A stretch of 64,000 nucleotides of DNA from Deltaproteobacteria bacterium (GTDB lineage Bacteria > Desulfobacterota > Binatia > Binatales > Binataceae): NCBI GenBank assembly GCA_021780225.1, contig JAJXZF010000026.1, forward strand, positions 1 to 64,000. The letters are read 5' to 3'. Positions 16,944 to 25,701 of the stretch are shown one piece after another (within the stretch, counting starts at the first letter, position 1; each line of letters begins with the position of its first letter). The notes below the pieces were generated by a model. The model saw nothing but the letters and a program-made list of their open reading frames with translations. It did no database searches and had not been told where the DNA came from. The translations under genes and the position numbers were made by a program.

Positions 16944-17159
16944 TCAATCTCCGCCGTTTTCCTTATACAGCTCGTGCCATGCCATCTGGATTGCCTCGAG
17001 CTTGCCCTCGCTGGAGGCCGACGGTTCGTCGCCGAACTCGTCGAGATCGATCACCCATTGGCGCAAATCGGTGAAGCGCACCTGCAGCGGGTTGAGTCCC
17101 GGATGATTCTCAGCCAGAACCTCGGCAATTTCTTCCGCCTGGTCCCATTTGAGTCCCAT
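16944..17159 (-). CDS. iscX: Fe-S cluster assembly protein IscX
   Basis: This 71-aa acidic protein, MGLKWDQAEEIAEVLAENHP...VRFTDLRQWVIDLDEFGDEP...LEAIQMAWHEL, matches the small IscX (YfhJ) family nearly end to end, including the conserved FTDLRQWV and EAIQMAW segments. IscX binds IscS and iron and modulates cluster assembly on IscU. It closes the isc operon 87 bp downstream of hscA, where E. coli has fdx and then iscX; no ferredoxin gene is seen between them here. Confidence 0.9.
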   Translation of the reverse strand: MGLKWDQAEEIAEVLAENHPGLNPLQVRFTDLRQWVIDLDEFGDEPSASSEGKLEAIQMAWHELYKENGGD

Positions 17160-17246
17160 AACTTCTAAACCCTTCCTTGAAATGAAGTGGCGCGGAGGGG
17201 TTCGCCGGGATGAGGCGCAACAATATACCCTTCACGCTGGATTACG

Positions 17247-19067
17247 TCAAGAAAATTCATCGACCGATTTTCGCTTGAGCGCTTCGCCGATCGCCCGATC
17301 CATGATGCGATGGGCAAACGGCGTCGACGCCTCGTTGAGTTCTTCAACCAGGCGGGCAATCAGTTCGCGATCGGTTCCGGAACGCGCCGTTTCGAGACGC
17401 TCCGCCGCCTCCGCCATCCGCCGCCGCTCCCCGGCGTCGACCAGATCGCCATACTCGCCCAACTGTTTCGCGAGAGCGGCCAGGATCTGATCGGCGTCGT
17501 TGCGCGCCGCGATCAGCAGCCGTTCCTCAAGGTCCTGCTCGCCGAGATCGATCGACTCCTCGAGCATCCGCTCGATCTCCTCGTCGCTCAGTCCGTAGCT
17601 CGGCTTCACGTCGACCGAGTGCTCGCGGCCGGTGCGCTGATCGCGCGCTGTAACATTGAGTATTCCGTTCGCATCGATAAGGAAAGTAACTTCGATACGC
17701 GGAATGCCCGCCGGCCCCGGCTCGATCGGCCCCAGCTTGAAGCGCGCCAGGCTCCTGCAATCGCGCGCCATTTCGCGCTCGCCCTGCAACACGTGCACGT
17801 CGACATGCGTCTGGTTGTCGACCGCGGTGGTAAAGCCTCCGGTCACGCTGGTCGGAATCGCGGAGTTGCGATGAATCAGGCGCTCCATCAAGCCGCCCAT
17901 CGTTTCGATTCCGAGCGACAACGGCGCCACGTCCAGCAGCAGCAAATCGCTCCGGGCGCCCGTCAGCACCCCTCCCTGCACGGCGGCGCCAAGGGCGACC
18001 ACTTCGTCCGGGTCGATGGTGCAAAACGGCTCGCGGCCGAAGACTTCCGCCACGCGCCGCCGCACGATCGGCGAGCGGGTCGAACCGCCGACCAGCACCA
18101 CCGCGTCGATCGCCGCGGGAGCGAGTTGGGCGTCCGCCAGCGCGCGCCGGCAACACTCGATCGTGCGTTCCACGATTGGCGCCGCCAGACGCTCGAAATC
18201 CGCCCGGCTGAGCGTTCGCTCAATCACGCCAGCGCCTGTTGCGAGCCTGATCTCGGCGCTTTCCGCGACGGTCAAGCGCTGCTTCGCCGCTTCAGCCGCC
18301 GTGCGCGCCCGGCTCCACAGTTCGCGATCCGGGCGCGCCTCCTCCGGCAGTCCCGCAAGGACTTCCGCAACGATCGCCTGATCGAGATCGTCGCCGCCCA
18401 GATGGGTGTCGCCATTGGTGGCGATAACTTCAAACACGCCGCCCTTGATATTGAGAATGGAAATATCGAACGTGCCGCCGCCAAAATCGTAAACCGCGAC
18501 GTAGCCGTCGGTCAGTTGATTCAATCCGTAGGCGAGCGATGCGGCGGTCGGTTCGTTGACCAGCCGCACGACTTCAAGCCCGGCGAGACGGCCGGCGTCC
18601 TTGGTCGCCTGGCGCTGAGCGTCGTTGAAGTATGCGGGCACGGTGACCACCGCGCGCTCGACCCGCTCGCCGCCGAATGCGGCTTCGGCGCGGCGTTTCA
18701 GCGCCCGCAAGATCTCGGCTGAGATCTGCGGCGGCGTATGGACGCGGTCGCCAACCTTGAAACGAACGACCGGTCCGGAAAGATCCGCGAACTGGTAGCG
18801 CCGGCGTTCTTCCGCGCCAAGCTCGCCGCCGCCCAGTCCCATGTAACGCTTGACCGAACGAATCACGACGCTGGAGCGCTGCGCTTCGGTTTCGAGCGCA
18901 ATCGCGGCGTCGCCCACCGCGACGCCGCCGTCAGGCGCGATCGCTACTACCGACGGCAGCAGCGTACGGCCGGTTTCCAGGTCGGCGAGCACGCGCGGCT
19001 CGCCATTCTCCATCACGGCGATCAGGCTGTTGGTGGTGCCGAGGTCTATGCCAAAAATGCGATCCAT
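17247..19067 (-). CDS. hscA: Fe-S assembly Hsp70 chaperone HscA
   Basis: This 606-aa Hsp70 begins [20 protein letters not shown]. It carries the ATPase motifs [30 protein letters not shown] and [19 protein letters not shown]. The substrate-binding domain shows [19 protein letters not shown] and VFLID-type [10 protein letters not shown] segments. It is shorter than DnaK and lies directly after hscB in the isc operon, so it is assigned as HscA, which together with HscB releases Fe-S clusters from IscU. The C-terminal lid is complete. Confidence 0.9.
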   Translation of the reverse strand: MDRIFGIDLGTTNSLIAVMENGEPRVLADLETGRTLLPSVVAIAPDGGVAVGDAAIALETEAQRSSVVIRSVKRYMGLGGGELGAEERRRYQFADLSGPVVRFKVGDRVHTPPQISAEILRALKRRAEAAFGGERVERAVVTVPAYFNDAQRQATKDAGRLAGLEVVRLVNEPTAASLAYGLNQLTDGYVAVYDFGGGTFDISILNIKGGVFEVIATNGDTHLGGDDLDQAIVAEVLAGLPEEARPDRELWSRARTAAEAAKQRLTVAESAEIRLATGAGVIERTLSRADFERLAAPIVERTIECCRRALADAQLAPAAIDAVVLVGGSTRSPIVRRRVAEVFGREPFCTIDPDEVVALGAAVQGGVLTGARSDLLLLDVAPLSLGIETMGGLMERLIHRNSAIPTSVTGGFTTAVDNQTHVDVHVLQGEREMARDCRSLARFKLGPIEPGPAGIPRIEVTFLIDANGILNVTARDQRTGREHSVDVKPSYGLSDEEIERMLEESIDLGEQDLEERLLIAARNDADQILAALAKQLGEYGDLVDAGERRRMAEAAERLETARSGTDRELIARLVEELNEASTPFAHRIMDRAIGEALKRKSVDEFS

Positions 19068-19168
19068 TAAAAGTTCGGTTTGAATTTCAACTTGATTCTT
19101 TGGAATTGCGGAGCCGGTTGCGCCGCGTCCGCGGGCCGAATGTTCAGCCCGCGCGCGCCGCGCGGCGG

Positions 19169-19813
19169 CTAGGCGGCGCGCGCGGTCTCCAGTTCGCGGA
19201 AGATATCCCGCTCAAGCGTCGTCAGATAGGCGATTTTTGAAAGAATGGCCTTCAGGTTCGTAAAGCGCGCCTTCCGCCGTTCTTCATCCGCATCCTCCCC
19301 GGCGCCGTCCCATGCCGCGAAATTCCGCGCCAATTCCGCTTTGGCGTCCGCCAGTACGCGCGCCGCTTCGGTTTGCCGCGTCCGGGCCGCGGCGAGATTC
19401 TCGGGCGTGCGCGAGTCGCGCAATTCTTCCAGCCGTTCCTGCGTCTCGAAGACCATCGCGGCCAATTCAGCCGGCACCTGCTGATTGTTCTCGCCAAGCT
19501 TGCGGCCGTGCAATTCGAGCCAGTAGCGGCCCCGCGAAATCGGGTCGCGCAAGCTGCGATAGGCGCGCGTGAGCAGCGCCGTCGCGCGCATGCTGGCGTC
19601 GCGCACCGCGGCCGGAGCGGCGGCGAAACGGTCCGGATGGATCCTGCGGCTCAGATCGTGATAGGCGCGCTCCATCGCGGCGGCGTCGATCGTGAGCCGG
19701 CGCGGCAGATTCATCGCCGCGAAGAGATCGAGGTTTGCGCCAAGCGGCGCGCCGCATCCGGCGCATACCAGCGCCGGCGCTTGCGCCCGCATGCATGACG
19801 GGCAGGTAATCAT
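19169..19813 (-). CDS. hscB: Fe-S assembly J-domain co-chaperone HscB with N-terminal Cys4 module
   Basis: The 214-aa protein has a J domain ([25 protein letters not shown] at about residues 59-63, then [20 protein letters not shown]) and an HscB C-terminal coiled domain that binds IscU. Its N-terminus adds [20 protein letters not shown], two CxxC pairs that could bind zinc. Such a module is known in eukaryotic HSC20 but absent from E. coli HscB. It stimulates the HscA ATPase and delivers IscU. It lies between iscA (28 bp) and hscA (101 bp). Confidence 0.88.
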   Translation of the reverse strand: MITCPSCMRAQAPALVCAGCGAPLGANLDLFAAMNLPRRLTIDAAAMERAYHDLSRRIHPDRFAAAPAAVRDASMRATALLTRAYRSLRDPISRGRYWLELHGRKLGENNQQVPAELAAMVFETQERLEELRDSRTPENLAAARTRQTEAARVLADAKAELARNFAAWDGAGEDADEERRKARFTNLKAILSKIAYLTTLERDIFRELETARAA

Positions 19814-19841
19814 GATCGAAAGCTTCGCCGCGGCCGCCGCC

Positions 19842-20162
19842 TCAAACCACGAACGATTCGCCGCATCCGCAGGTGCGCTTGGCGTTGGGATTCACCAGGC
19901 GAAAACCCGAGGACATCAATTCCTCGGCGTAATCGAGTTCCGAGCCGTTGAGATAAAGAAAACTCTTTTTGTCGACGATCAGGCGGGCGCCGTCGCGCTC
20001 GAAAATCTTGTCGCGCTCGCCCGCCGAGTCGATTTCCATCCGATATTGCAGACCCGAGCATCCACCGCCCACCACTTTCACGCGCAGGCCGGCGTCGGGT
20101 TTCTCCGCGGTCAACTGATGGATTTTCCGGGCCGCGTTCTCGGAGAGCGTAACCGTCGCCAT
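19842..20162 (-). CDS. iscA: A-type Fe-S carrier protein IscA
   Basis: This 106-aa A-type carrier has the three invariant cysteines: Cys35 in VVGGGCSGLQY and the C-terminal CGC pair in KRTCGCGESFVV. It carries Fe or [Fe-S] clusters from IscU to apoproteins. It lies between iscU and hscB on the minus strand, in standard ISC order. Confidence 0.92.
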   Translation of the reverse strand: MATVTLSENAARKIHQLTAEKPDAGLRVKVVGGGCSGLQYRMEIDSAGERDKIFERDGARLIVDKKSFLYLNGSELDYAEELMSSGFRLVNPNAKRTCGCGESFVV

Positions 20163-20213
20163 TTGAATGCCGAATCTTCCTTCTTAACGTTTGATCGCCG
20201 GCTGCGGCGAGCC

Positions 20214-20642
20214 TCAGCCTTCCTGCGCCTTGCGCTGCTCGGCCGCGGCGGGTTCGCCGTCCTCGTGATGCTTTTTCCAGTCGCCGATCGCGGCCTTGAT
20301 CGCGTCTTCGGCCAGCACCGAGCAGTGAATCTTGACCGGCGGCAGGTTCAGCTCGCTGACGATGACCGTATTCTTGATCGTCATCGCTTCGTCGATATGC
20401 TTGCCCTTGACCAGTTCGGTAACGTAGCTGGAACTGGCGATCGCGCTGCCGCATCCGAAGGTCTTGAAGCGGGCGTCTTCGATCACCCGGCTGTCAGGAT
20501 TGATCCGAAGCTGCAGCTTCATCACGTCTCCGCATTCCGGAGCGCCCACGATTCCGGTGCCGACGTCGGCGTCGCTCTTGTCGAAACTGCCGACGTTGCG
20601 CGGATTGTTGTAATGGTCGATGACCTTGTCTGAATACGCCAT
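20214..20642 (-). CDS. iscU: Fe-S cluster scaffold protein IscU
   Basis: This 142-aa scaffold begins MAYSDKVIDHYNNPRNVGSF. The three cluster-ligand cysteines lie in GAPECGDVMKL, FKTFGCGSAIASSS and VKIHCSVLAEDAI. The LPPVK motif recognised by HscA is present just before the third Cys. The last 17 residues (EDGEPAAAEQRKAQEG) extend beyond the usual C-terminus and are probably disordered. It receives sulfur from IscS, encoded 19 bp upstream. Confidence 0.93.
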   Translation of the reverse strand: MAYSDKVIDHYNNPRNVGSFDKSDADVGTGIVGAPECGDVMKLQLRINPDSRVIEDARFKTFGCGSAIASSSYVTELVKGKHIDEAMTIKNTVIVSELNLPPVKIHCSVLAEDAIKAAIGDWKKHHEDGEPAAAEQRKAQEG

Positions 20643-20660
20643 AGCTAATTCTCCCGCCCG

Positions 20661-21881
20661 TTACTCCGCCTTCCACTGAACCGATTTGAGATCGATTCCG
20701 TCCCGCGCCATCTCGTACAGCGGCGACATTTCGCGCAACCGCTTGACCTCGTGCGTCACCCGGTCGGTGACGAAATCGACTTCCGCTTCGGTGTTGAAGC
20801 GGCCGAGGCCGAAACGAATCGAGCTGTGCGCCAGCTCGTCGCTGACGCCAAGCGCGCGAATCACATAGGACGGCTCGAGCGTCGCGGAGGTGCAGGCCGA
20901 GCCGGAGCTGACCGCGATATCATGCAGGCCCATCAGCAGCGACTCGCCCTCAACGTAGGCGAAGCTGACGTTCAGGTTGCCCGGCAAGCGCTCCGTCGGA
21001 TGGCCGTTCAGCGAAACTTCGTCGAGCCGCTCGAAAATTCCCGCCTGCAGCTTGTCGCGCAGATCGAGCAGGCGGCGATTCTCTTCGGCCATCTCGGACG
21101 CCGCGACTTCGCACGCCTTGCCGAGCCCCACGATGCCGGTCACGTTCAGCGTCCCCGAACGCATCCCGCGCTCATGGCCGCCGCCGTCCATCTGCGGCGT
21201 AATCCGCACGCGCGGCCCCTTGGATCTCACGTAAAGCGCGCCGACTCCCTTGGGTCCGTAGATTTTGTGCGCGCTGATCGAGAGCAGGTCGATATGGTCG
21301 CGATCGACGTCGACCGGAATCTTGCCGGCGGCCTGCACCGCGTCACAATGAAAAACCGCGCCGCGCTCGCGCGCGATCCGGCCGATTTCAGCGACCGGAT
21401 GGATCGTGCCAACCTCGTTATTGGCATACATGATCGTGACCAGCACGGTGCGGTCGGTAATCGCCTTGCGCACCGCATCCGGATCGACCATCCCGTATTT
21501 GTCCACCGGCAGATAGGTGACTGTGGCCTTGCCGGCCCGTTCGAGCGCGCGGCAACTGTCCAGGACCGCCTTATGCTCGGTCACGCAAGTTACGATGTGG
21601 TCGCCTTTTTCCTTGTAAAATTCGACCACGCCCTTGATCGCCAGATTGTCGGACTCGGTCGCGCCCGAGGTAAAAATGATCTCCTTGGACTTCGCCTTGA
21701 TCAGTTGCGCGATTTGGCCGCGCGCCCGATCGACCGCTTCTTCCGCTTCCCAGCCGAAACTATGATTGCGGCTGGCCGCGTTACCGAACTTCTCGCTGAA
21801 GTACGGCAGCATCGCCTCGAGCACCCGCTGGTCGACGGGCGTCGTGGCATGGTTGTCCATGTAAATCGGCAGCTTGGGCAT
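20661..21881 (-). CDS. iscS: cysteine desulfurase IscS
   Basis: This 406-aa PLP enzyme begins [14 protein letters not shown]. It has [15 protein letters not shown], the cofactor His in [12 protein letters not shown], the Schiff-base lysine in [18 protein letters not shown] and the persulfide Cys in [17 protein letters not shown]. The longer catalytic loop and SxxACTS pattern fit the IscS/NifS class rather than SufS. It supplies persulfide sulfur to IscU. As first gene of the operon it has a good promoter and a probable Rrf2-type operator upstream, but iscR itself is not in the window. GGGAAGAG lies 7 bases before the ATG. Confidence 0.95.
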   Translation of the reverse strand: MPKLPIYMDNHATTPVDQRVLEAMLPYFSEKFGNAASRNHSFGWEAEEAVDRARGQIAQLIKAKSKEIIFTSGATESDNLAIKGVVEFYKEKGDHIVTCVTEHKAVLDSCRALERAGKATVTYLPVDKYGMVDPDAVRKAITDRTVLVTIMYANNEVGTIHPVAEIGRIARERGAVFHCDAVQAAGKIPVDVDRDHIDLLSISAHKIYGPKGVGALYVRSKGPRVRITPQMDGGGHERGMRSGTLNVTGIVGLGKACEVAASEMAEENRRLLDLRDKLQAGIFERLDEVSLNGHPTERLPGNLNVSFAYVEGESLLMGLHDIAVSSGSACTSATLEPSYVIRALGVSDELAHSSIRFGLGRFNTEAEVDFVTDRVTHEVKRLREMSPLYEMARDGIDLKSVQWKAE

Positions 21882-21942
21882 CGCAAACTCTTCCCGGCCT
21901 CGGCGCCGGAAGCAAAAACGGATTAGTGGACCTGATGGGTAT

Positions 21943-21970
21943 AATATAGCCCTTGGATTGATGCTGTCAA
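21943..21970 (-). promoter_or_regulatory. sigma70-type promoter of the isc operon
   Basis: On the minus strand TTGACA (21970-21965) and TATATT (21948-21943) are separated by 16 bases; an overlapping TATTAT gives 18. The expected transcript start is about 55 bases before the iscS ATG. Two further TTGACA hexamers lie upstream (21991-21986 and 22040-22035). Confidence 0.7.
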
Positions 21971-21993
21971 ATTCTTGCGAGCATCTGTCAACA

Positions 21994-22018
21994 ATACCCG
22001 ACCTGTTCAGTCTAGTAA
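21994..22018 (-). promoter_or_regulatory. IscR type-1-like operator upstream of iscS
   Basis: The minus strand from 22018 reads TTACTAGACTGAAC, then AGGTCGGGTAT. It agrees at about 20 of 25 positions with the type 1 IscR consensus (ATASYYGACTRWWWYAGTCRRSTAT), including the GACT and GTC half-site cores 6 bases apart and the TAT end. It overlaps the region of a weaker upstream promoter (TTGACA 22040, TACTAG 22017) and lies about 70 bases before the start expected from the main promoter. Confidence 0.6.
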
Positions 22019-22067
22019 GGATTTACCCTTTGATTGTCAAGGGAAATCGCTATCGCTCACCGTCCGG

Positions 22068-22571
22068 TCAGGAGCGTTTGGCGAGCGCGTCAAGGTCGAT
22101 TCGCCGCTCCTGCATCCAATCCTCGTAACCGTGCTTGTACCAGGCCGCCGAACCAAGCCAGTTGCGATGCATCACGGTGAGAGTCACCACCGCGACGCCA
22201 TGGCCGCGAAACCACTGGTACGCCTCGGCGAGCATCGGTCGCATTAGCCCTTTGCCGCGCCAGCCTTCATCGAGATAAGCCTGATTAATATACCCCCGGA
22301 GCCGCGGGAGATAGCCCTGACGATCGCGCCGGAGATGCACCCATAGATAACCGGCGAGGCCGCCGGCGCCGTTTTCGACCACCCAGACCGCGTGATGGTC
22401 GCGGTGAAGCACGGCGGGCAACCACGACGGCGCATTGCGAATTTCGTCCCAATCGAAACGGGCGCGCGGATCGAGCGATTCGTGCCACGCGGCGATGCCG
22501 GCGACCAAACGGGCCAATTCCGGAATATCGGCGTCAACGGCACGGCGATAATTGGTCTTGATTGCGTCCAT
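22068..22571 (-). CDS. GNAT-family N-acetyltransferase
   Basis: From ATG 22571 (GGGAG 9 bases upstream) this is a 167-aa acetyltransferase: YRRAVDADIPELARLVAGIA at the N-terminus, GYLWVHLRRDRQGYLP, then the acetyl-CoA site YLDEGWRGKGLMRPMLAEAY and a C-terminal VTLTVMHRNWLGSAAWYKHGY. An in-frame start at 22586 is also possible; the longer frame to 22793 is not supported. The substrate is unknown. It follows a 103-aa hypothetical gene on the same strand and ends just beyond the isc operon control region. Confidence 0.82.
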   Translation of the reverse strand: MDAIKTNYRRAVDADIPELARLVAGIAAWHESLDPRARFDWDEIRNAPSWLPAVLHRDHHAVWVVENGAGGLAGYLWVHLRRDRQGYLPRLRGYINQAYLDEGWRGKGLMRPMLAEAYQWFRGHGVAVVTLTVMHRNWLGSAAWYKHGYEDWMQERRIDLDALAKRS

Positions 22572-22615
22572 GATGCGGTCTCCCATGAACCTGCGGCGGC
22601 GCCGGCCGGCGCAAC

Positions 22616-22927
22616 TTAGAACGGACCGGGATTCGCGGCGTCGAAGGAGAATTCGTGCAGCCGGCGTTCCGAACGGATCGTTTTGAGCGCGGCTTCGCGG
22701 ATCGACTCGAAATCCCGCTCGATCCATCCGGCCAGCCGGGCGGCCAATTCGTCCGCCGGCGCCGCGCCCGCAAGGCTTGGCGCTATGCGGCATCGCAGGA
22801 CCACTCGTTCGATACCGTCGGCGCGCTCCAAGGCGAGAGTCAGCCGAATCGCGTCGTTGGAATTTTCGAGCGGAGCCGCGATTCCGACGTTATAGCGGCC
22901 GCGCGCGGTAGTGATCGAAATCGGCAA
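22616..22927 (-). CDS. hypothetical protein, 103 aa
   Basis: No family is recognised. The sequence reads MPISITTARGRYNVGIAAPL, a hydrophobic strand-rich start, followed by RLTLALERADGIERVVLRCR and a C-terminal amphipathic helix ending RRLHEFSFDAANPGPF. The alternating pattern suggests a small alpha/beta domain. It lies in one direction between secF and the GNAT gene with short gaps (41 and 44 bp), which supports it as an operon member. Confidence 0.5.
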   Translation of the reverse strand: MPISITTARGRYNVGIAAPLENSNDAIRLTLALERADGIERVVLRCRIAPSLAGAAPADELAARLAGWIERDFESIREAALKTIRSERRLHEFSFDAANPGPF

Positions 22928-22968
22928 AGCCGGCCTTTACCAGGTTCGGGAGCAGGCGGCTGATATCG

Positions 22969-23910
22969 TCAGGCCGCCCGCGAAGCCGCGCCGCGATTGC
23001 CGCCGTGGCCTTTTTCCCAATAGAGCACCACCGGACCCGCGATATAAATCGACGAATAGGTGCCCGTGATAATGCCGATAAAGAGGGTGAAGGCGAAGGG
23101 ACGCAGGATCGGCCCGCCCAGCGCCAGCAGCGCCAGCAACACGACCATCACGGTGCCGGAGGTCAGCAGGGTGCGCGACAGGGTCTCGTTGATCGCGCGG
23201 TTCATTACGGATTCGAGCGGTTCGCGGCGGCGTTGCGCGGCGTCTTCGCGAATTCGGTCGGAAACGATGATCGTGTCGTGCACCGAGTAGCCGATAACCG
23301 TCAGCAGGCCGGCCAGGGTCGTCAGGTCGAATTGCAGGCGCGACAGCACCAGCGCGCCGGTGACGACCAGAACGTCGTGGATCAACGCGATTACCGCGCC
23401 GGCGCCGAAACTCCAGCTCACGTTGCGGAAACGAATCGCGATATAAATCCCCATGAAGACGGTGGCGAAGGCGACCGCCATAAAACCGTCCAGGCGCAAG
23501 TCGCGCCCGACCTTGGCGCCGACCGTCTCGACCCGCAGCACCTCGGCGTGATTCGATGCGCCGTAGCTTTCGTTGAGCGCCTCTTCGACCCGCTTGCCGA
23601 GGCTGCCGATATTCTTGACCTTCTCGAAGCGGACCAGGAATTGATTCAGGTTCGCGGCGCCGAAGTCCTGCACCGTGATCTCGCCGACGTCCATCGAGGT
23701 CAGCGCTTTGCGAATCTGATCGCCGTTGGTCGCTTTGTCGAACTTAATCTGAATCAGGCTGCCGCCGGCGAAATCGACCCCGTAATTGAGCCCGACGAGG
23801 AGCAGCAACGCGATCGCGGCAAGGTTGATAATAGTCGAAAGCGCCACGAAGAAATGGCGTTTGCCGACAAAATCGAGGTTTATCCCGGGCGAGATTAGCT
23901 GTAGTCCCAT
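22969..23910 (-). CDS. secF: protein translocase subunit SecF
   Basis: This 313-aa protein has six expected membrane segments and the SecF signature: FVALSTIINLAAIALLLLVG, then LNYGVDFAGGSLIQIKFDK, a periplasmic domain of about 100 residues, TLAGLLTVIGYSVHDTIIVSDRIRE (the D-R motif of SecDF) and ITGTYSSIYIAGPVVLYW. With SecD it drives late steps of preprotein export using the proton-motive force. Usually secD lies directly upstream, but here the upstream genes are two small zinc-ribbon proteins and secD is not in the window. Confidence 0.93.
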   Translation of the reverse strand: MGLQLISPGINLDFVGKRHFFVALSTIINLAAIALLLLVGLNYGVDFAGGSLIQIKFDKATNGDQIRKALTSMDVGEITVQDFGAANLNQFLVRFEKVKNIGSLGKRVEEALNESYGASNHAEVLRVETVGAKVGRDLRLDGFMAVAFATVFMGIYIAIRFRNVSWSFGAGAVIALIHDVLVVTGALVLSRLQFDLTTLAGLLTVIGYSVHDTIIVSDRIREDAAQRRREPLESVMNRAINETLSRTLLTSGTVMVVLLALLALGGPILRPFAFTLFIGIITGTYSSIYIAGPVVLYWEKGHGGNRGAASRAA

Positions 23911-24020
23911 CGTGGCGGTTCAATCCTGCGGCGTATCGCGACACACGCCGGGGCTAGCCGGAAAATATCGCTTCGAACGGCGAAATCAAAGTCCCGACCG
24001 GGCGTGTGCGACTCGGATCG

Positions 24021-24368
24021 TCACGCCGCCGCGGTGCGCGACTTGGCGCACTTGGCGCATTGATTGTTCTGGTTTTCGGGATCTTCCTGCAAGCCGTCGT
24101 CGAGCGAATGGCAAACCTTCATACAACGGATGCAAATGAAGTAGATCCCTTCGATCGTCTTGTTGATGCGCTCGCGATTGAGGATGCGGCCCTTGAGTTT
24201 TTCGATCCGGATTCCGAGCAGGTCCTGGTACTGGCGCTTGATTTTGCGGCGGCCGGCCTCGTCCTTGGGCAGGTCGGCGTCCTCATCATGCTCTTCAGCC
24301 TGATCGGCGAAACCCGCCGTCAGATCGCGTTTGGGCGATTTTGGTTTCCGCGACCGCGCCGTAGCCAT
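24021..24368 (-). CDS. small Cys4 zinc-ribbon-like protein, 115 aa
   Basis: From ATG 24368 (GAGGGGGCCGGAG upstream) the 115-aa protein has a Lys/Arg-rich start, an acidic linker and a helical middle (IKRQYQDLLGIRIEKLKGRI). A C-terminal metal-binding module contains FICIRCMKVCHSLDD and NNQCAKCAKSR. The four main cysteines form two CxxC knuckles 25 residues apart. Its role is unknown; it may bind RNA or a translocon component. It lies 11 bp after the 57-aa zinc-ribbon gene and 110 bp before secF on the same strand. Confidence 0.65.
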   Translation of the reverse strand: MATARSRKPKSPKRDLTAGFADQAEEHDEDADLPKDEAGRRKIKRQYQDLLGIRIEKLKGRILNRERINKTIEGIYFICIRCMKVCHSLDDGLQEDPENQNNQCAKCAKSRTAAA

Positions 24369-24379
24369 CTCCGGCCCCC

Positions 24380-24553
24380 TCAACGAGTGCGGCCGATATA
24401 GCCGCAGTTCTTTTCGCAGACCAGATAGAAGCCCTTGCGTCCGTATCCCGCGAACATCGTGACCTTGCTCTCGGCGCCGCAGGTCGGACACATGTGCTTG
24501 TGCTGTACCTGACCGCCGCCTTTTTCCGCGGTTTTCGCTTTCTTTTCAGCCAT
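24380..24553 (-). CDS. 57-aa zinc-ribbon protein
   Basis: From ATG 24553 the peptide begins MAEKKAKTAEKGGG. It carries HMCPTCGAESKVTMFAGYG and VCEKNCGYIGRTR: a CxxC knuckle and a CxxxC knuckle around a short beta hairpin, as in ribosome- or RNA-associated zinc ribbons. It is short but has a basic N-terminal tail and a clear metal site. It precedes the Cys4 protein by 11 bp, so the two are probably co-transcribed. The specific function is not recognised. Confidence 0.65.
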   Translation of the reverse strand: MAEKKAKTAEKGGGQVQHKHMCPTCGAESKVTMFAGYGRKGFYLVCEKNCGYIGRTR

Positions 24554-24817
24554 CGTCTTCTGTCGCCTCTTGCTGTCCCCGCGCTTCGCCCGGATTCCAG
24601 GCGAAGCTGTAATCTTCCATCGAGTGAAGCGGTGCGGCTCGCATCGGTATAAAAAATTACCCGGCCACCGTTCCATCCGATGCATGCATCGGTCGAATCG
24701 TGATCGCCGGGATTATACCAAGGTAAGCGCCGCCGCCCAATCCAGTCAATAGCCATGCGCGTTTTCGACCGTGCGGTTGCGCCCGGCCGGACGAGCGTCT
24801 AAGCCTAATGCACTCCG

Positions 24818-25687
24818 ATGGGGCCATTGAAGGAAACCGACGCCGTGCTTTTCATCGACCGCAAAGGCCGGCGCTATCTGAAAATCTTGCGCGCCGGCAA
24901 GCGTATCGAGATTCGCGGGCAAATCGAACCGGAATCGCTTTTCGGTCTCGACGAAGGTTCGCGGGTCAAATCGAGCGCCGGCGAAAGCTATCTGATCCTG
25001 CGGCCGACCTACGCCGACTTGATCCCGCATCTGCCGCGCGCGGCGCAGGTCATCTATCCGAAGGACACCGGCCCGATGCTGCTGTGGGGCGACGTCTATC
25101 CGGGCGCGACCGTAATCGAAGGGGGAATCGGCGCGGGCGCGCTCACGATCGCGCTGTTGCGCGCGGTCGGACCGCACGGACGGGTCATTTCTTATGAAAT
25201 TCGCGAGGATTTCGCCGCCGCCGCGCGCCGCAACGTCGCCGCGTTTTTCGGCAATGCGCCCAATTGGACGCTCAAACTGCGCGATCTCTACCAAGGTTTC
25301 GACGAAATCGCCGCCGATCGCATCTTTCTCGATCTGCCCGAGCCGGGACGCGCGCTCAACGTCGCCGCGCCCGCGCTCCGTCCCGGCGGCGTATTCGTCG
25401 GCTACGTGCCGACGGCGCTCCAGCTTAAAGACACGGTCGAGGCGCTGCAGCGCCGGCCCGATTTCGGCGAAATCGACAGCTTTGAGACCCTGATGCGGCA
25501 TTGGCGGGTAAAAGGGATGAGCGTGCGGCCGCAGCATCGGATGGTCGCGCATTCGGCGTTCATCATTATCGCGCGCCGCCTCGCAAACGTCTCCGCGGCA
25601 TCGCCGGCCGAAGCGATGGCGTCCGACATTATGAACCACGATGGCGACGTAGCGGAGGATCTCGACGGCGGCGAATCGGACGATTGA
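24818..25687 (+). CDS. trmI: tRNA (adenine-58-N1)-methyltransferase TrmI
   Basis: This 289-aa class I methyltransferase has an N-terminal beta domain (GRRYLKILRAGKRIEIRGQI), the linker PKDTGPMLLWGDVYPGATV, and the SAM motif VIEGGIGAGALTIALLRAVG. The acidic motif VISYEIREDF is next, then IFLDLPEPGRALNVAAPAL. The layout matches the TrmI/Gcd14 family that methylates A58 (and in some species A57) in the T-loop of tRNA. The C-terminal 40 residues are acidic and beyond the usual fold. An ATG at 24833 in the track frame is less likely than the first ATG. Confidence 0.88.
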   Translation: MGPLKETDAVLFIDRKGRRYLKILRAGKRIEIRGQIEPESLFGLDEGSRVKSSAGESYLILRPTYADLIPHLPRAAQVIYPKDTGPMLLWGDVYPGATVIEGGIGAGALTIALLRAVGPHGRVISYEIREDFAAAARRNVAAFFGNAPNWTLKLRDLYQGFDEIAADRIFLDLPEPGRALNVAAPALRPGGVFVGYVPTALQLKDTVEALQRRPDFGEIDSFETLMRHWRVKGMSVRPQHRMVAHSAFIIIARRLANVSAASPAEAMASDIMNHDGDVAEDLDGGESDD

Positions 25688-25701
25688 ACTGTGCGGTTCG
25701 C

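Noticed and set aside
17310-18722. A 470-aa plus-strand ORF antisense to hscA
   Set aside because: Composition is Arg/His/Ala-rich with no motif, and hscA on the other strand is certain.
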